Of a stretch of 49,340 nt of DNA, positions 42,419 to 49,340 are shown in pieces. The stretch covers positions 1 through 49,340 of the forward strand of contig JAGQPX010000031.1 of the NCBI GenBank assembly GCA_020426505.1. Direction: 5' to 3'. The notes under the pieces were generated by a model. It saw only the letters and a list, made by a program, of their open reading frames with translations. It was not told the origin of the DNA and searched no databases. A program made the position numbers and the translations under genes. Position 1 is the stretch's first letter, and each line of letters opens with the position of its first letter. Source of the stretch: Planctomycetaceae bacterium. Its GTDB lineage: Bacteria > Planctomycetota > Planctomycetia > Planctomycetales > Planctomycetaceae.

Positions 42419-43777
42419 TCATCGGTTTTGAAGACAATACAGATTCTGCTTGCCGCGGAGGTAGAGGTGCTTTCCGACCATTGCGGGTGAGGCGTCGATG
42501 CGGTCGTTGAGTTTGTTTGTTGCAAGGACTTTCAGTTCGGGGTTGTCCTCAATGACCTGCGTTGTGCCGTCGCGACCGACGAGGTAGATCCGGCCACTTG
42601 CTGCCACGGGGGAGGCGTACATGTTATGGACGTCTGGCAGGCGGGTTCGTTCCATCAGCGTGTCTCCCGTCGTCGCATCGAGGCAACTGAGAATGCCCGA
42701 GTTGGACTGATTGAAGTACAGTCGTCCGTCGACCAACAAGGGCGAAGGGATATAAGGCGTGCCGCGATCCTTTGACCACGCGACGTTGTCACTCCCGGTG
42801 ACGTCACCTGTCGAGTTGAGTGAGATCGCTTCCAGGGCGCTGCCGCGATAACCGCTGGCACAGTACACGAAGTCGCCTTGGACGACAGGCGATGGCGTGA
42901 CGTTCATGACCTGTCCGCCGCATTCCCAGATGAGTGAGCCATCTTCGAGATCGTAGCTGCGGACGCGGTTGGTGCCATTGGTGATAACCTGCGTGCGACC
43001 GTCATGCTCGACGACGAGTGGGGTCGCCCAGCAGCTTGGCTCATCGCGATCCTTGCGCCAAATGTCTTCGCCCGTCTTCGCATCGACGACTACGAGATAA
43101 GATTGCTGCTCCTGATCGCGGACAATGATCAACCGCCCGCCATGCACGACTGGCGATGCTCCCTCGCCAAAGCTGCGACGGGTCTCGACCGTGCCCAGGT
43201 CTCGCTTCCACAGCGGCCCTCCGTCGAGGTCATAGCAATACAGACCCGCTGAGCCGAACCACACGTACAGACGCTCGCCATCGGTCGTCGGAGAGCAAGA
43301 GGCGAAGGAGTTGTCGCCGTGATGCCCTTCGTGCGGGATCTTCTCGATGGCAATACGCCGCCAGAGTTCGTCTCCCGTCATGCGGTCGAAGCAGAGCACG
43401 ACATACTGGTGATACGTGTTCGGAAAGGTGATGCCGAACGGGCGTTCAGGCTGGTCTTCGGGCTTCGGCAAACTCGGGTCGACCTTGCCGGTGTCGACGG
43501 TCGTCGCCACAAACAGCTTGTTGTCCCAGATGATGGGCGTGCTGTTGCCAAGCCCTTCAATGGAAACCTTCCATGCGAGGTTCTCCGTCTCACTCCAGGT
43601 GAGTGGAGGTTCAGCGTGAGATGCAACTCCGTTGGCATGCGGGCCGCGCCACTGATGCCACGAACGGGACCGAATGTCGCTGGGTTCTTCCGCGTGAGTT
43701 GGTAACGGCAGACTGGTGAGAACCGAAAGTAACAGGGTCAACCGTTTCAATGTCTGCATGCTTGATCGCTTTGGCAT
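42419..43777 (-). CDS. Exported PQQ-like beta-propeller protein
   Basis: 452 residues. A signal peptide (MQTLKRLTLLLSVLTSLPLPTHA) begins at the second Met (43759), which may be the true start; neither Met has a strong ribosome binding site. The mature part is a PQQ/quinoprotein-type propeller: SWHQWRGPHANGVA opening, then blades DRMTGDELWRR, YCYDLDGGPLWKRDLG, VVDAKTGEDIWRKD, RSYDLEDGSLIWECGGQ and SCLDATTGDTLMER. It lacks a dehydrogenase domain and its cofactor residues, so it resembles the BamB-like binding proteins abundant in planctomycetes. Confidence 0.88.
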   Translation of the reverse strand: MPKRSSMQTLKRLTLLLSVLTSLPLPTHAEEPSDIRSRSWHQWRGPHANGVASHAEPPLTWSETENLAWKVSIEGLGNSTPIIWDNKLFVATTVDTGKVDPSLPKPEDQPERPFGITFPNTYHQYVVLCFDRMTGDELWRRIAIEKIPHEGHHGDNSFASCSPTTDGERLYVWFGSAGLYCYDLDGGPLWKRDLGTVETRRSFGEGASPVVHGGRLIIVRDQEQQSYLVVVDAKTGEDIWRKDRDEPSCWATPLVVEHDGRTQVITNGTNRVRSYDLEDGSLIWECGGQVMNVTPSPVVQGDFVYCASGYRGSALEAISLNSTGDVTGSDNVAWSKDRGTPYIPSPLLVDGRLYFNQSNSGILSCLDATTGDTLMERTRLPDVHNMYASPVAASGRIYLVGRDGTTQVIEDNPELKVLATNKLNDRIDASPAMVGKHLYLRGKQNLYCLQNR

Positions 43778-43895
43778 GAGGGAACGCTTTGTCGGGACGT
43801 TCCTATCCTGCCGGGTTGCGATCTCGCTCGCAAGGTTTCAAGTTGGCTGAATCCCACGAAAACGGACACTCAACCGAAATGAAATCGAGTCTCGC

Positions 43896-44900
43896 CTACC
43901 AAGAAATCTCGATGGCACCTGTGCCACCGTGAGCAAACAGGCTGTCGGTCGTGTCGAGGTTCAGGCCGGTTGGATTTGCGAGGAGCGAGCCGGTGCGTTT
44001 GACCTGCTCCGGAGCGACCGCGATGCCGTGGGCGAGGAAGAGTTGGTAGCCGAGTCGTAGCGCGAGGTATTGGTTAATGCGGTAGACGCCTTCCAACCCA
44101 GCCTCGGCGATCAAGGCTGGGGCAGTCTTCGAGTCATGGGCGTTACCGAGAAGGTTCGGTCCGAGCGTCAGACGTGACGTGCCTTCGACATGATTCGCAT
44201 ACCATCCAAGTTTTCCGAAGGTGTCGAGGCTGAATCTTCCGCGTGACATCAACGGAGCTTCGAGGCCAACCTGAACACCGAAGAGGTCATTCCGGGTATC
44301 GAAGCTCGTGAACGAGGGCGCCGCGGGGGGCAACCCGTTGACGTTGAGGCTCTCGTCGATTTCCGCCCAGCGGAAGCCGACGAGCCAAGTGATGTCGTTG
44401 TACTGTCTGCGGAGGTTAATTTCGGCCGTTTGCAGGCTGGACGTATAGTCCGAGGCAAAGTTCGCACCGAAGTTGCCCGTGAAAGGATTCGTGCGGTATC
44501 TCAGTGCCCCCGGATTGGGTGTGAAGGCCGTCTCACTCCATTCGTCGATCCATAAATACCGGAACTCAACCCCCGTGCATGGGTCGAGATGGTAGATCAG
44601 GTTGGCATCGATGCCCGGCTGGAAATCGAAGTCGTATTGATCACCCTTGAGGACGATTTGATTGGTGTTCACGTCTTCAAGAATCGCACCATTGTCCGTC
44701 TGAGTCCGCTGCATGTAGACGAACTTCACACGGCTGGTGAAGGTCGGGCAGGGGTTGGCGAAGACGGCATTCAGATCGCAGGCCGAAAATCCGCTGCTGG
44801 GGAAGAGGTCAGGAAGTCCGGCTTGAGAGGAACTCGCGATGACGAGTAGTCCACCAAGGGCAACAGTGAACGTGAGCGAGCGACGACCGATCTTCCGCAT
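43896..44900 (-). CDS. Outer-membrane beta-barrel protein, copy 1
   Basis: 334 residues with a signal peptide (SLTFTVALGGLLVIASSSQA) and GAGGAGGGA before the start. The mature chain alternates polar and hydrophobic residues in barrel-type strands (TSRVKFVYMQRTQ, GVEFRYLWIDEWSE, ITWLVGFRWAEIDE, RLGYQLFLAHGIAV) and ends with GTGAIEISW, an aromatic C-terminal residue as expected for BAM-inserted barrels. It is a clear paralogue of the next protein (both have FDTRNDLFG and a GLEGV segment). It should be an outer-membrane porin-like or structural protein; no known porin family is assigned. Confidence 0.82.
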   Translation of the reverse strand: MRKIGRRSLTFTVALGGLLVIASSSQAGLPDLFPSSGFSACDLNAVFANPCPTFTSRVKFVYMQRTQTDNGAILEDVNTNQIVLKGDQYDFDFQPGIDANLIYHLDPCTGVEFRYLWIDEWSETAFTPNPGALRYRTNPFTGNFGANFASDYTSSLQTAEINLRRQYNDITWLVGFRWAEIDESLNVNGLPPAAPSFTSFDTRNDLFGVQVGLEAPLMSRGRFSLDTFGKLGWYANHVEGTSRLTLGPNLLGNAHDSKTAPALIAEAGLEGVYRINQYLALRLGYQLFLAHGIAVAPEQVKRTGSLLANPTGLNLDTTDSLFAHGGTGAIEISW

Positions 44901-45178
44901 GAATCTCCCTCCTCGGAGTGAATGTGCCCAGCAACCTCCGATGCAGAGAGATTCTGCACCACTGGGACATCTGGCGGCAGCGCGATCTCAGACGGATCGC
45001 ACGGCCGTCAACTCATGCTATCGTCGCCTGACCTCGGATGATCACACGAAATGCGTCGTTGTCGTCACGCTCGGTACAACGCGTTTGGCCGAAACAAGCG
45101 TGGCAGCCCCAGGTCAGCGGCCAAGCTCCGGGTTCTCGTTCGTCGGTGCCTCTGCAGGGTCAGTTTAACCGCCAAACT

Positions 45179-46252
45179 TCACCAGACGACTTCAAAGGCT
45201 GCGGTGCCCCCGTGGGCGAAGAGGGGCCGGCTCATGTCGAGTGACATCCACGCCACGTTGTTGGTGCCTCCGGGAGTCAAGTTCCCCGTAGTCTTCACCT
45301 GCTCGGCGGCGATCGAGAGTCCGTGGGCAATCATCACTTGATAACCCAGCCGAATCTTCATGCGGTCCGTCAACCAGACGACACCTTCAAGGCCAGCCTC
45401 TGCCAGAATCGCCGGCTCAACGCGGCGGTCACTGGCGGTGCCGAGGATATCGGGTCCCACTTGAACTCGTGCATTGCCTTGTGAGGAGTTCGCGAAAATG
45501 CCGGTTTTGAAGAATCCGTCCAGGCCGAAGTTCCCCCAGTCGATCAGGACGGCATCCAGACCAATCTGACCGCCAAACAGGTCGTTTCGCGTGTCAAAAT
45601 CCACGAACGTGGGGACGGTGGCATCCAGCGAGTTGAGTTGCAGGTCTTCATCGATCTCTGCCCAGCGGAAGCCGATGAGCATCGTCACGGGGTGGCACGC
45701 ACAATCCTGACGATAATTCACTTCCGCCGTTTGGAACTTGGTCGCGTAGTTTGAATAGAAGTCGTCGACAAAACCACCCGTCGAAAACGGATTCGACGTC
45801 AGTTGCAACTCGCCGGGCGTCGGGTTCGGCGTAAAGACGGTTGCTTCCCAATCGTCAATCCAGAGAAAGCGACCTTCGATCGCGTTCCCGCCGCCAAGAT
45901 GCGCGATCAGACTCGCGTCGACTCCAGGATCGAATCCGAAGTCGAAGTCGTTGCCCTTCAATGCGGATTGATTGGTTGCCGTATTGCGAAGGATCGGTGG
46001 ATCACTGTTCTCATCGCGCCGCATGTATAGGAACTTCACCCGGGCGGTAAATCGGGGTGCAGGGTCACAGAAGACCTGATCGCAACCCGACTCGCACAGA
46101 GGCAGGCAGTCACACCCGTGGCCGAAGGTGACGGCTTCCTGAGGAGTTGAATATGGCAGCGGCGGATACGGACCTGCGCTGGAGGCCGTTGTCGACAGTC
46201 CGCAGATCAGAGCGGCGGTCATCCCTAGTGCGATGCGAGCGTCACGGCCCAT
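45179..46252 (-). CDS. Outer-membrane beta-barrel protein, copy 2
   Basis: 357 residues from the ATG at 46252, chosen because GGAAGG stands seven bases upstream and the signal peptide (DARIALGMTAALICGLSTTASSA) starts there; the open frame to 46645 is not coding. Near the mature N-terminus is a Cys-rich loop (CDCLPLCESGCDQVFCDP). The barrel strands parallel those of copy 1: ARVKFLYMRRDEN, EGRFLWIDDWEATVFTPNP, MLIGFRWAEIDEDL, FDTRNDLFGGQIG, KIRLGYQVMIAHGLSI, and the end GGTAAFEVVW with an aromatic terminal residue. A tandem duplicate of copy 1, separated by 278 bases. Confidence 0.83.
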   Translation of the reverse strand: MGRDARIALGMTAALICGLSTTASSAGPYPPLPYSTPQEAVTFGHGCDCLPLCESGCDQVFCDPAPRFTARVKFLYMRRDENSDPPILRNTATNQSALKGNDFDFGFDPGVDASLIAHLGGGNAIEGRFLWIDDWEATVFTPNPTPGELQLTSNPFSTGGFVDDFYSNYATKFQTAEVNYRQDCACHPVTMLIGFRWAEIDEDLQLNSLDATVPTFVDFDTRNDLFGGQIGLDAVLIDWGNFGLDGFFKTGIFANSSQGNARVQVGPDILGTASDRRVEPAILAEAGLEGVVWLTDRMKIRLGYQVMIAHGLSIAAEQVKTTGNLTPGGTNNVAWMSLDMSRPLFAHGGTAAFEVVW

Positions 46253-46628
46253 GATAATCCTTCCATGTGGTCGATTCATTCGGGATGTCCTGATTGACGC
46301 ATCGTGCATCGTAAGCAGATTCCCTGTGACCGATTCAACGAGACGTCGTCGAATCCCTACGACCACACTCATCGTCACAGGCCGTGTGGCAAAACCACGA
46401 TCACCACTTCTGACCGTATTCCCGTTAGATTGAGACCGGCTCCCCAAGTTGGCATGGTCACCGGAATCGGTAAACTTTGACACCATGCTGCAAGGTGACG
46501 ACCACACCAGCAGCTTCAGCAACTGTTTCACGTGAAACAGTGACGATGAGGTAAACCTGACGCATTGAAGCGAGGATGACAAAATCTGCCTCGTGCTCCG
46601 TAAACCCCACCCGGTAAAGGGATTTGTG
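46253..46628. other. Divergent intergenic region carrying a parS-like site
   Basis: 376 bases between the start of outer-membrane copy 2 (minus) and the cyclase gene (plus). Apart from the palindrome at 46522-46541 I see no gene. A TTGACA at 46477-46482 has no matching -10 box. Confidence 0.5.
46522..46541. promoter_or_regulatory. parS: parS-type ParB binding site
   Basis: ACTGTTTCACGTGAAACAGT is a perfect 20-base palindrome. Its 16-base core TGTTTCACGTGAAACA is the consensus chromosomal parS site bound by ParB, conserved across most bacterial phyla. Such sites usually cluster near the replication origin, where ParB-CTP spreads and recruits SMC. No parA/parB gene is in this window. It lies 88 bases before the cyclase start. 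Confidence 0.85.
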
Positions 46629-47450
46629 ATGCTTCGCCTGGCCATCCGCAGCTTGTGTCTCTTGATCCTGCTTGCTTGTCAACTCGCCGCACAGGACGGA
46701 CGCGGACCAAACGGTTCTGGGGCTCTTACCCTGGACGCCGTTACCCAGGGCAAGGCGAACATCGTGGATCTCAGCTATCCACTGAATCAGCAGACCAACT
46801 TTTGGCCCGGCGATGACTATGAGCCATTCTCGCTGCAGACTATCGCCACTCTTGAAAAGGACGGCGTGCTCTCCAAATCGATGCGACTCCCCGAGCACAT
46901 TGGCACGCACATCGACGCCCCGAACCACTTCGAGCCGAATCAACCTGACGTCGCACAGATCAAGCCCGAGGATCTGATCGGTCCCGGAGTCATGATTGAC
47001 ATCTCCCCACAAGCCGAGGTCGATCCCGACTACGGTCTCACACTGAAGGACGTGCAAGCATGGGAGTCCGCACATGGTCGCATTCCCGACGGAGCCATCG
47101 TCCTGCTCTACACGGGTTGGGGCCGGTTCTGGTCACGCCCCGAACGCTTCCAGGGCCGCGACACCACCGGCAACCTGCACTTCCCCTCGTACACCGCCGA
47201 GTCGGCCAGCTTTCTCATCCAAGACCGCAAAGCCCGCGGTCTCGGCGTCGACACCCTCAGCATCGACCGTGGCATCTCAAAGGACTTCCAAGTCCACCAC
47301 ATCACCAACAGTGCCACCCGCTACGGCCTCGAAAACATCGCCCATCTCGACCAACTTCCGCCACACGGCTTCACCCTAATCGTCGCCCCCATGAAAATCG
47401 AAAAAGGCACCGGCTGCCCAACCCGCGTGTTCGCGATCCTGCCGAAGTGA
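46629..47450 (+). CDS. Exported cyclase-family hydrolase (kynurenine formamidase-like)
   Basis: 273 residues from the ATG at 46629 (AAAGGG about seven bases upstream). A signal peptide (LRLAIRSLCLLILLACQLAA) indicates export, unusual because kynurenine formamidase itself is cytosolic. The cyclase-family metal motif HIGTHIDAPNHF is intact (residues about 86-97), with DLSYPLNQQTNFWPGDDYE before it and IVLLYTGWGRFW and GLGVDTLSIDRG after. It should be a metal-dependent amide or ester hydrolase of the periplasm. The last third is strikingly rich in C-ending codons. Convergent with the toxin-antitoxin pair. Confidence 0.88.
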   Translation: MLRLAIRSLCLLILLACQLAAQDGRGPNGSGALTLDAVTQGKANIVDLSYPLNQQTNFWPGDDYEPFSLQTIATLEKDGVLSKSMRLPEHIGTHIDAPNHFEPNQPDVAQIKPEDLIGPGVMIDISPQAEVDPDYGLTLKDVQAWESAHGRIPDGAIVLLYTGWGRFWSRPERFQGRDTTGNLHFPSYTAESASFLIQDRKARGLGVDTLSIDRGISKDFQVHHITNSATRYGLENIAHLDQLPPHGFTLIVAPMKIEKGTGCPTRVFAILPK

Positions 47451-47484
47451 ACCGTGTGTTTCGTGGCAATTGACATGTTCGTGG

Positions 47485-47805
47485 CTATGTATCGACTCGG
47501 TCAATTTCCTCGCCAGACATGAATATACGGGAACCATGACGGACAGTGAGAATGAAGACTTCCTCTTCGCGGGTCGTGTAGAGAACTCGATACCTACCGA
47601 AGAGAAACTGCCGCACCTCACACCGTGCGAATTCGTTTTCCGGGGCTAGTGCAAAGGACACCCGCTCTGATCGAAGAATCTTCAGCTTCTCGTAAAGCCG
47701 CTGACGCCACTGTAAAGCATTTGCGGGAGAGTCTTCGTGGATATACGCCACGATGTCGTGAACATCCTGTCTCGCGGTCGACGAAAACCTAACCGACCGT
47801 GCCAT
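47485..47805 (-). CDS. ParE/RelE-type toxin
   Basis: 106 residues from the second in-frame Met (47805); Met at 47814 and 47835 are alternatives. The sequence MARSVRFSSTARQDVHDIVAYIHEDSPANALQW is typical of the ParE/RelE fold, ending with the core strands VRQFLFGRYRVLYTTREEEVFILTVRHGSR. In this family the C-terminal region carries the residues that act on gyrase (ParE) or ribosome-bound mRNA (RelE); which applies here cannot be told. Its start overlaps the upstream antitoxin gene, so the two form a coupled type II module. Confidence 0.85.
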   Translation of the reverse strand: MARSVRFSSTARQDVHDIVAYIHEDSPANALQWRQRLYEKLKILRSERVSFALAPENEFARCEVRQFLFGRYRVLYTTREEEVFILTVRHGSRIFMSGEEIDRVDT

Positions 47806-48040
47806 AGGTCTCATCAAGTTCGCGAAAAACGTCATCCATATCGTGCGTTCGTCCCGCCTCGATATCCGCCAATCCGCGATGCACTGCCTCCACCGACGAC
47901 CGCATCTCCTCGTCGCTGCCGACCCCCATCATCTCGCGATAAGCCTCGACGGTCATCAGCACGAACGACGATCCCTGCACAAAGCCGTTGGCTTCGTCGA
48001 GCGCGGTCTGAAGTTCGGGTGTGAGGATGGTTTCTGACAT
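47789..48040 (-). CDS. Antitoxin of the ParE/RelE-type module
   Basis: 83 residues, acidic. The N-terminal half (SETILTPELQTALDEANGFVQG) and VLMTVEAYREMMGVGSDEEMRSS resemble small antitoxins that place a beta-strand/helix DNA-binding region before a disordered toxin-neutralising tail (HRGLADIEAGRTHDMDDVFRELDETYG). The toxin gene starts inside its 3' end. It probably represses its own promoter, located in the 48041-48220 gap. The family is assigned from context and size more than from sequence. Confidence 0.78.
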   Translation of the reverse strand: MSETILTPELQTALDEANGFVQGSSFVLMTVEAYREMMGVGSDEEMRSSVEAVHRGLADIEAGRTHDMDDVFRELDETYGTVG

Positions 48041-48151
48041 ATCACCATCCTAGCAGTACGCGGCGCATGTGACACGTCTTATTCTGGAAATGTCAACGAC
48101 ACACTATTGGCGAGAGATCAACCATCTTTTCGTCCAGACTAGTGGGTGTTC

Positions 48152-48205
48152 CAACCTGAATTGACAGGTTGCAGCACCCTGGCTGCTCAAAGCAGCCGAG
48201 GTGCT
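48152..48205. repeat. Double-hairpin element near the toxin-antitoxin pair
   Basis: A first stem CAACCTG-AATTGA-CAGGTTG (48152-48171) is followed at once by a second bulged stem made of GCACC and GGCTGCT pairing with AGCAGCC and GGTGC (48174-48205). It lies between the antitoxin gene and the DUF433 remnant. REP-like; it may also act as a terminator. Confidence 0.6.
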
Positions 48206-48223
48206 TCGAGCATCGCGACCCGT

Positions 48224-48434
48224 CATCTCAGGTCGGATGAACTACTAGCTGCTGCCAACGCCAACGTGAGGTCATCCGGTTCCATCTCAGGATACTCACG
48301 AAACAACTCATCCCGATCCGGATACAACGCCATCGCCTCCAGATCACGGCGTACAGTAATCCGCAGCCCTCGAATACAAGGCTGTCCATTCATCACATCC
48401 GGGTCACGTGTGATTCGATCGAAGGAATGGTCAT
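48224..48434 (-). pseudogene. DUF433 antitoxin-like gene with probable frameshift
   Basis: In one minus-strand frame this encodes FDRITRDPDVMNGQPCIRG, then LRITVRRDLEAMALYP, DRDELFREYPEMEPDDL and TLALAAASSSSDLR, stopping at 48224-48226. That is a full DUF433 domain, the VapB-like antitoxin fold. The frame has a TAA just upstream and no start before the GTG/ATG at 48396/48393. The natural start, ATG ACC ATT at 48434, is one base out of frame: one added base near 48421 would join it to the domain. Either the gene is broken, or a shortened 56-residue form starts at 48393. No VapC/DUF5615 partner toxin follows. Confidence 0.68.
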
Positions 48435-48557
48435 CGGCTTATTCTCTGTTTGGACTCACCCAAGGGTACCGCAGACATGCGAGAGCCTGCCAGAGTTATT
48501 CCGTCCAGTGATGATGCAACTCGTTAGACGCATCGCCACAGACGTAAGGTAACCGGT

Positions 48558-49046
48558 TCAATGAACCACTTGGCAGTTGGGCAATGCCTTTTTCATCTCG
48601 TTTGTCAAATCGGCATCAATATTTGGATTACCGGAAATCATCACGGCAATGTAGCACTTGCCAACCTCGTTCTCATCTCTTTTCGGGATAAGGTTTCGGA
48701 GAGACGGAATCATTTTGTGGGCCTCAGCAGCAGAAATATGAGCGCCTGTTAAGTCAATGAGCGGCACGCTGACGGAGGGTTCTCCCATCAACGTCGCGAG
48801 TAGAGTTGGGGTGGGCGAATCTGAATCCGTGACGACAGTCCCAGCTTGTCCCGTGTGTCCACTCCAATCGGTCAGCGTGAGTCGCGCCCCGTTGTCTTGA
48901 AGGTCTGAAATTGCAGCATTGTGTTGGGCAATCTGAGTGTGTTGATACATGAAGAGCCCGACCACACCAATCGCGAGAACAGCAAATCCCACCAGGAGCT
49001 TGAGTAACAATCGCTTTACACCGTGAGGATTTGATGGGGTATCCAT
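48558..49046 (-). CDS. Small membrane-anchored protein of unknown function
   Basis: 162 residues from the ATG at 49046 (GGAA about seven bases upstream); the first Met at 49061 lacks a signal. One N-terminal transmembrane helix (LLLKLLVGFAVLAIGVVGLFMY, residues about 13-34) anchors an extracytoplasmic domain with an alpha/beta pattern (GARLTLTDWSGHTG ... VSVPLIDLTGAHISAAEAHKMIPSLRNL). The PSLRNL segment resembles leucine-rich-repeat turns as found in planctomycete proteins, but only one is visible. It lies just downstream of glyA on the same strand. Function unknown. Confidence 0.72.
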   Translation of the reverse strand: MDTPSNPHGVKRLLLKLLVGFAVLAIGVVGLFMYQHTQIAQHNAAISDLQDNGARLTLTDWSGHTGQAGTVVTDSDSPTPTLLATLMGEPSVSVPLIDLTGAHISAAEAHKMIPSLRNLIPKRDENEVGKCYIAVMISGNPNIDADLTNEMKKALPNCQVVH

Positions 49047-49110
49047 GATTATTTCCAGCAACGAATGAGATTGTGTGTCACACCAGAATCGTGGAAATGA
49101 TCCAGATCCC

Positions 49111-49340
49111 TCATGCTATTCCTGGAACGGGAAATGATTTTGCAAATTCGGCGATCTCTCCCCGCACGCTTTCGATCGTCGCGTCGTCCTCGGGGTTGCT
49201 GAGGACGGTGAGGATCCATTGGCCGACGCGTTGCATCTCTGGCTCTTTCATGCCTCGCGTGGTCAGGGCGGGGGTGCCGATGCGGATGCCGCTGGGGTCG
49301 AGGGGCTTGCGGGGGTCGTAGGGGATCATGTTTTTGTTGA
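49111..49340 (-). CDS. glyA: Serine hydroxymethyltransferase, C-terminal part (runs off the window)
   Basis: The last 76 residues of GlyA: NMIPYDPRKPLDPSGIRIGTPALTTRGM followed by KEPEMQRVGQWILTVLSNPEDD and the end FAKSFPVPGIA. The SGIRIGTPA(L/V)TTRG motif is diagnostic; its Arg binds the substrate carboxylate. The enzyme is PLP-dependent and interconverts serine and glycine with tetrahydrofolate in the cytosol. The catalytic Lys and the N-terminus lie outside the window. Confidence 0.95.
   Translation of the reverse strand, partial: NKNMIPYDPRKPLDPSGIRIGTPALTTRGMKEPEMQRVGQWILTVLSNPEDDATIESVRGEIAEFAKSFPVPGIA

Noticed and set aside
46477..46482. TTGACA upstream of the cyclase gene
   Set aside because: The sequence 17 bases downstream (GACCAC) does not resemble a -10 box.
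45179..46645. Outer-membrane copy 2 extended to 488 residues
   Set aside because: The extra N-terminal 131 residues run through the parS palindrome and lack coding character; the signal peptide and ribosome binding site point to 46252.
48146..48511. Plus-strand frame of 121 codons
   Set aside because: It is antisense to a clear DUF433 domain on the minus strand and to the double hairpin.

Overview
The window looks like a piece of a planctomycete chromosome, probably from the Planctomycetales. This is inferred from gene content only. It holds a DUF1559 pseudopilin-like protein, a DUF1501 / DUF1549-DUF1553 / WD40-cytochrome c operon, a sulfatase, a Uma2 protein, a gamma-glutamyltranspeptidase, a DUF6807 protein, and many exported proteins with beta-propeller or carboxypeptidase-regulatory-like folds. 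GC content is moderate, genes lie on both strands in short runs, and the intergenic DNA is rich in roughly 50-110 bp palindromic elements. I see no rRNA, tRNA, CRISPR array, transposase or prophage gene.

Layout. 1-2271: upstream DNA, a DUF1559 protein, a hairpin terminator and a small lipoprotein. 2497-7670: a membrane-TPR protein, an MFS transporter whose last helix has been cut off by a small palindromic insertion, a small anchored protein and an exported sialidase-fold protein. 7791-16667: gamma-glutamyltranspeptidase, a CDF zinc transporter, a methyltransferase/unknown overlapping pair, a sulfatase, a PAS/degenerate-AAA/Fis regulator, a zinc-ribbon-like small protein and a Uma2 protein. 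16870-23695: a His/Cys- and Gly-rich exported protein, a ceramidase-like protein, an NHL propeller, an unknown cytosolic protein, and a DUF6807 protein followed by the torn-off C-terminus of a second copy. 23935-30727: a Tat-exported double alpha/beta-hydrolase, an M20 amidohydrolase, a YbdK-type carboxylate-amine ligase and an ExbB-ExbD-ExbD cluster. 39390-30758 (minus strand): a four-gene operon encoding DUF1501, a PPC-domain protein, a DUF1549/DUF1553 haem protein and a WD40-cytochrome c protein. It is preceded by a 620-bp leader with a possible 17-codon peptide and two hairpins. 40012-49340: an FAD oxidoreductase, an unknown membrane protein, a PQQ-type propeller, two tandem outer-membrane-barrel paralogues, a cyclase-family hydrolase, a ParE-type toxin-antitoxin pair, a frameshifted DUF433 remnant, an anchored small protein and the C-terminus of glyA.

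How the genes work together. Most products are predicted to act outside the cytoplasm: hydrolases for sulfated or sialylated glycans, esters and peptides, propellers, barrels, and an ExbB/ExbD motor that could energise outer-membrane import. The four-gene operon is a characteristic planctomycete set whose products probably act together at or beyond the inner membrane, with two proteins carrying haem c motifs. Its biochemical role is unknown.

Most notable observations: (1) a perfect 20-bp palindrome containing the consensus ParB site parS at 46522-46541, which hints that the window lies near the replication origin; (2) at least seven different palindromic elements, several placed exactly at gene ends, one disrupting the MFS gene, one supplying a stop codon and one marking the breakpoint of a lost gene duplicate; (3) a sigma54-activator-like regulator lacking its ATPase and sigma54-contact motifs; (4) a leader-peptide/hairpin arrangement upstream of the haem-protein operon.
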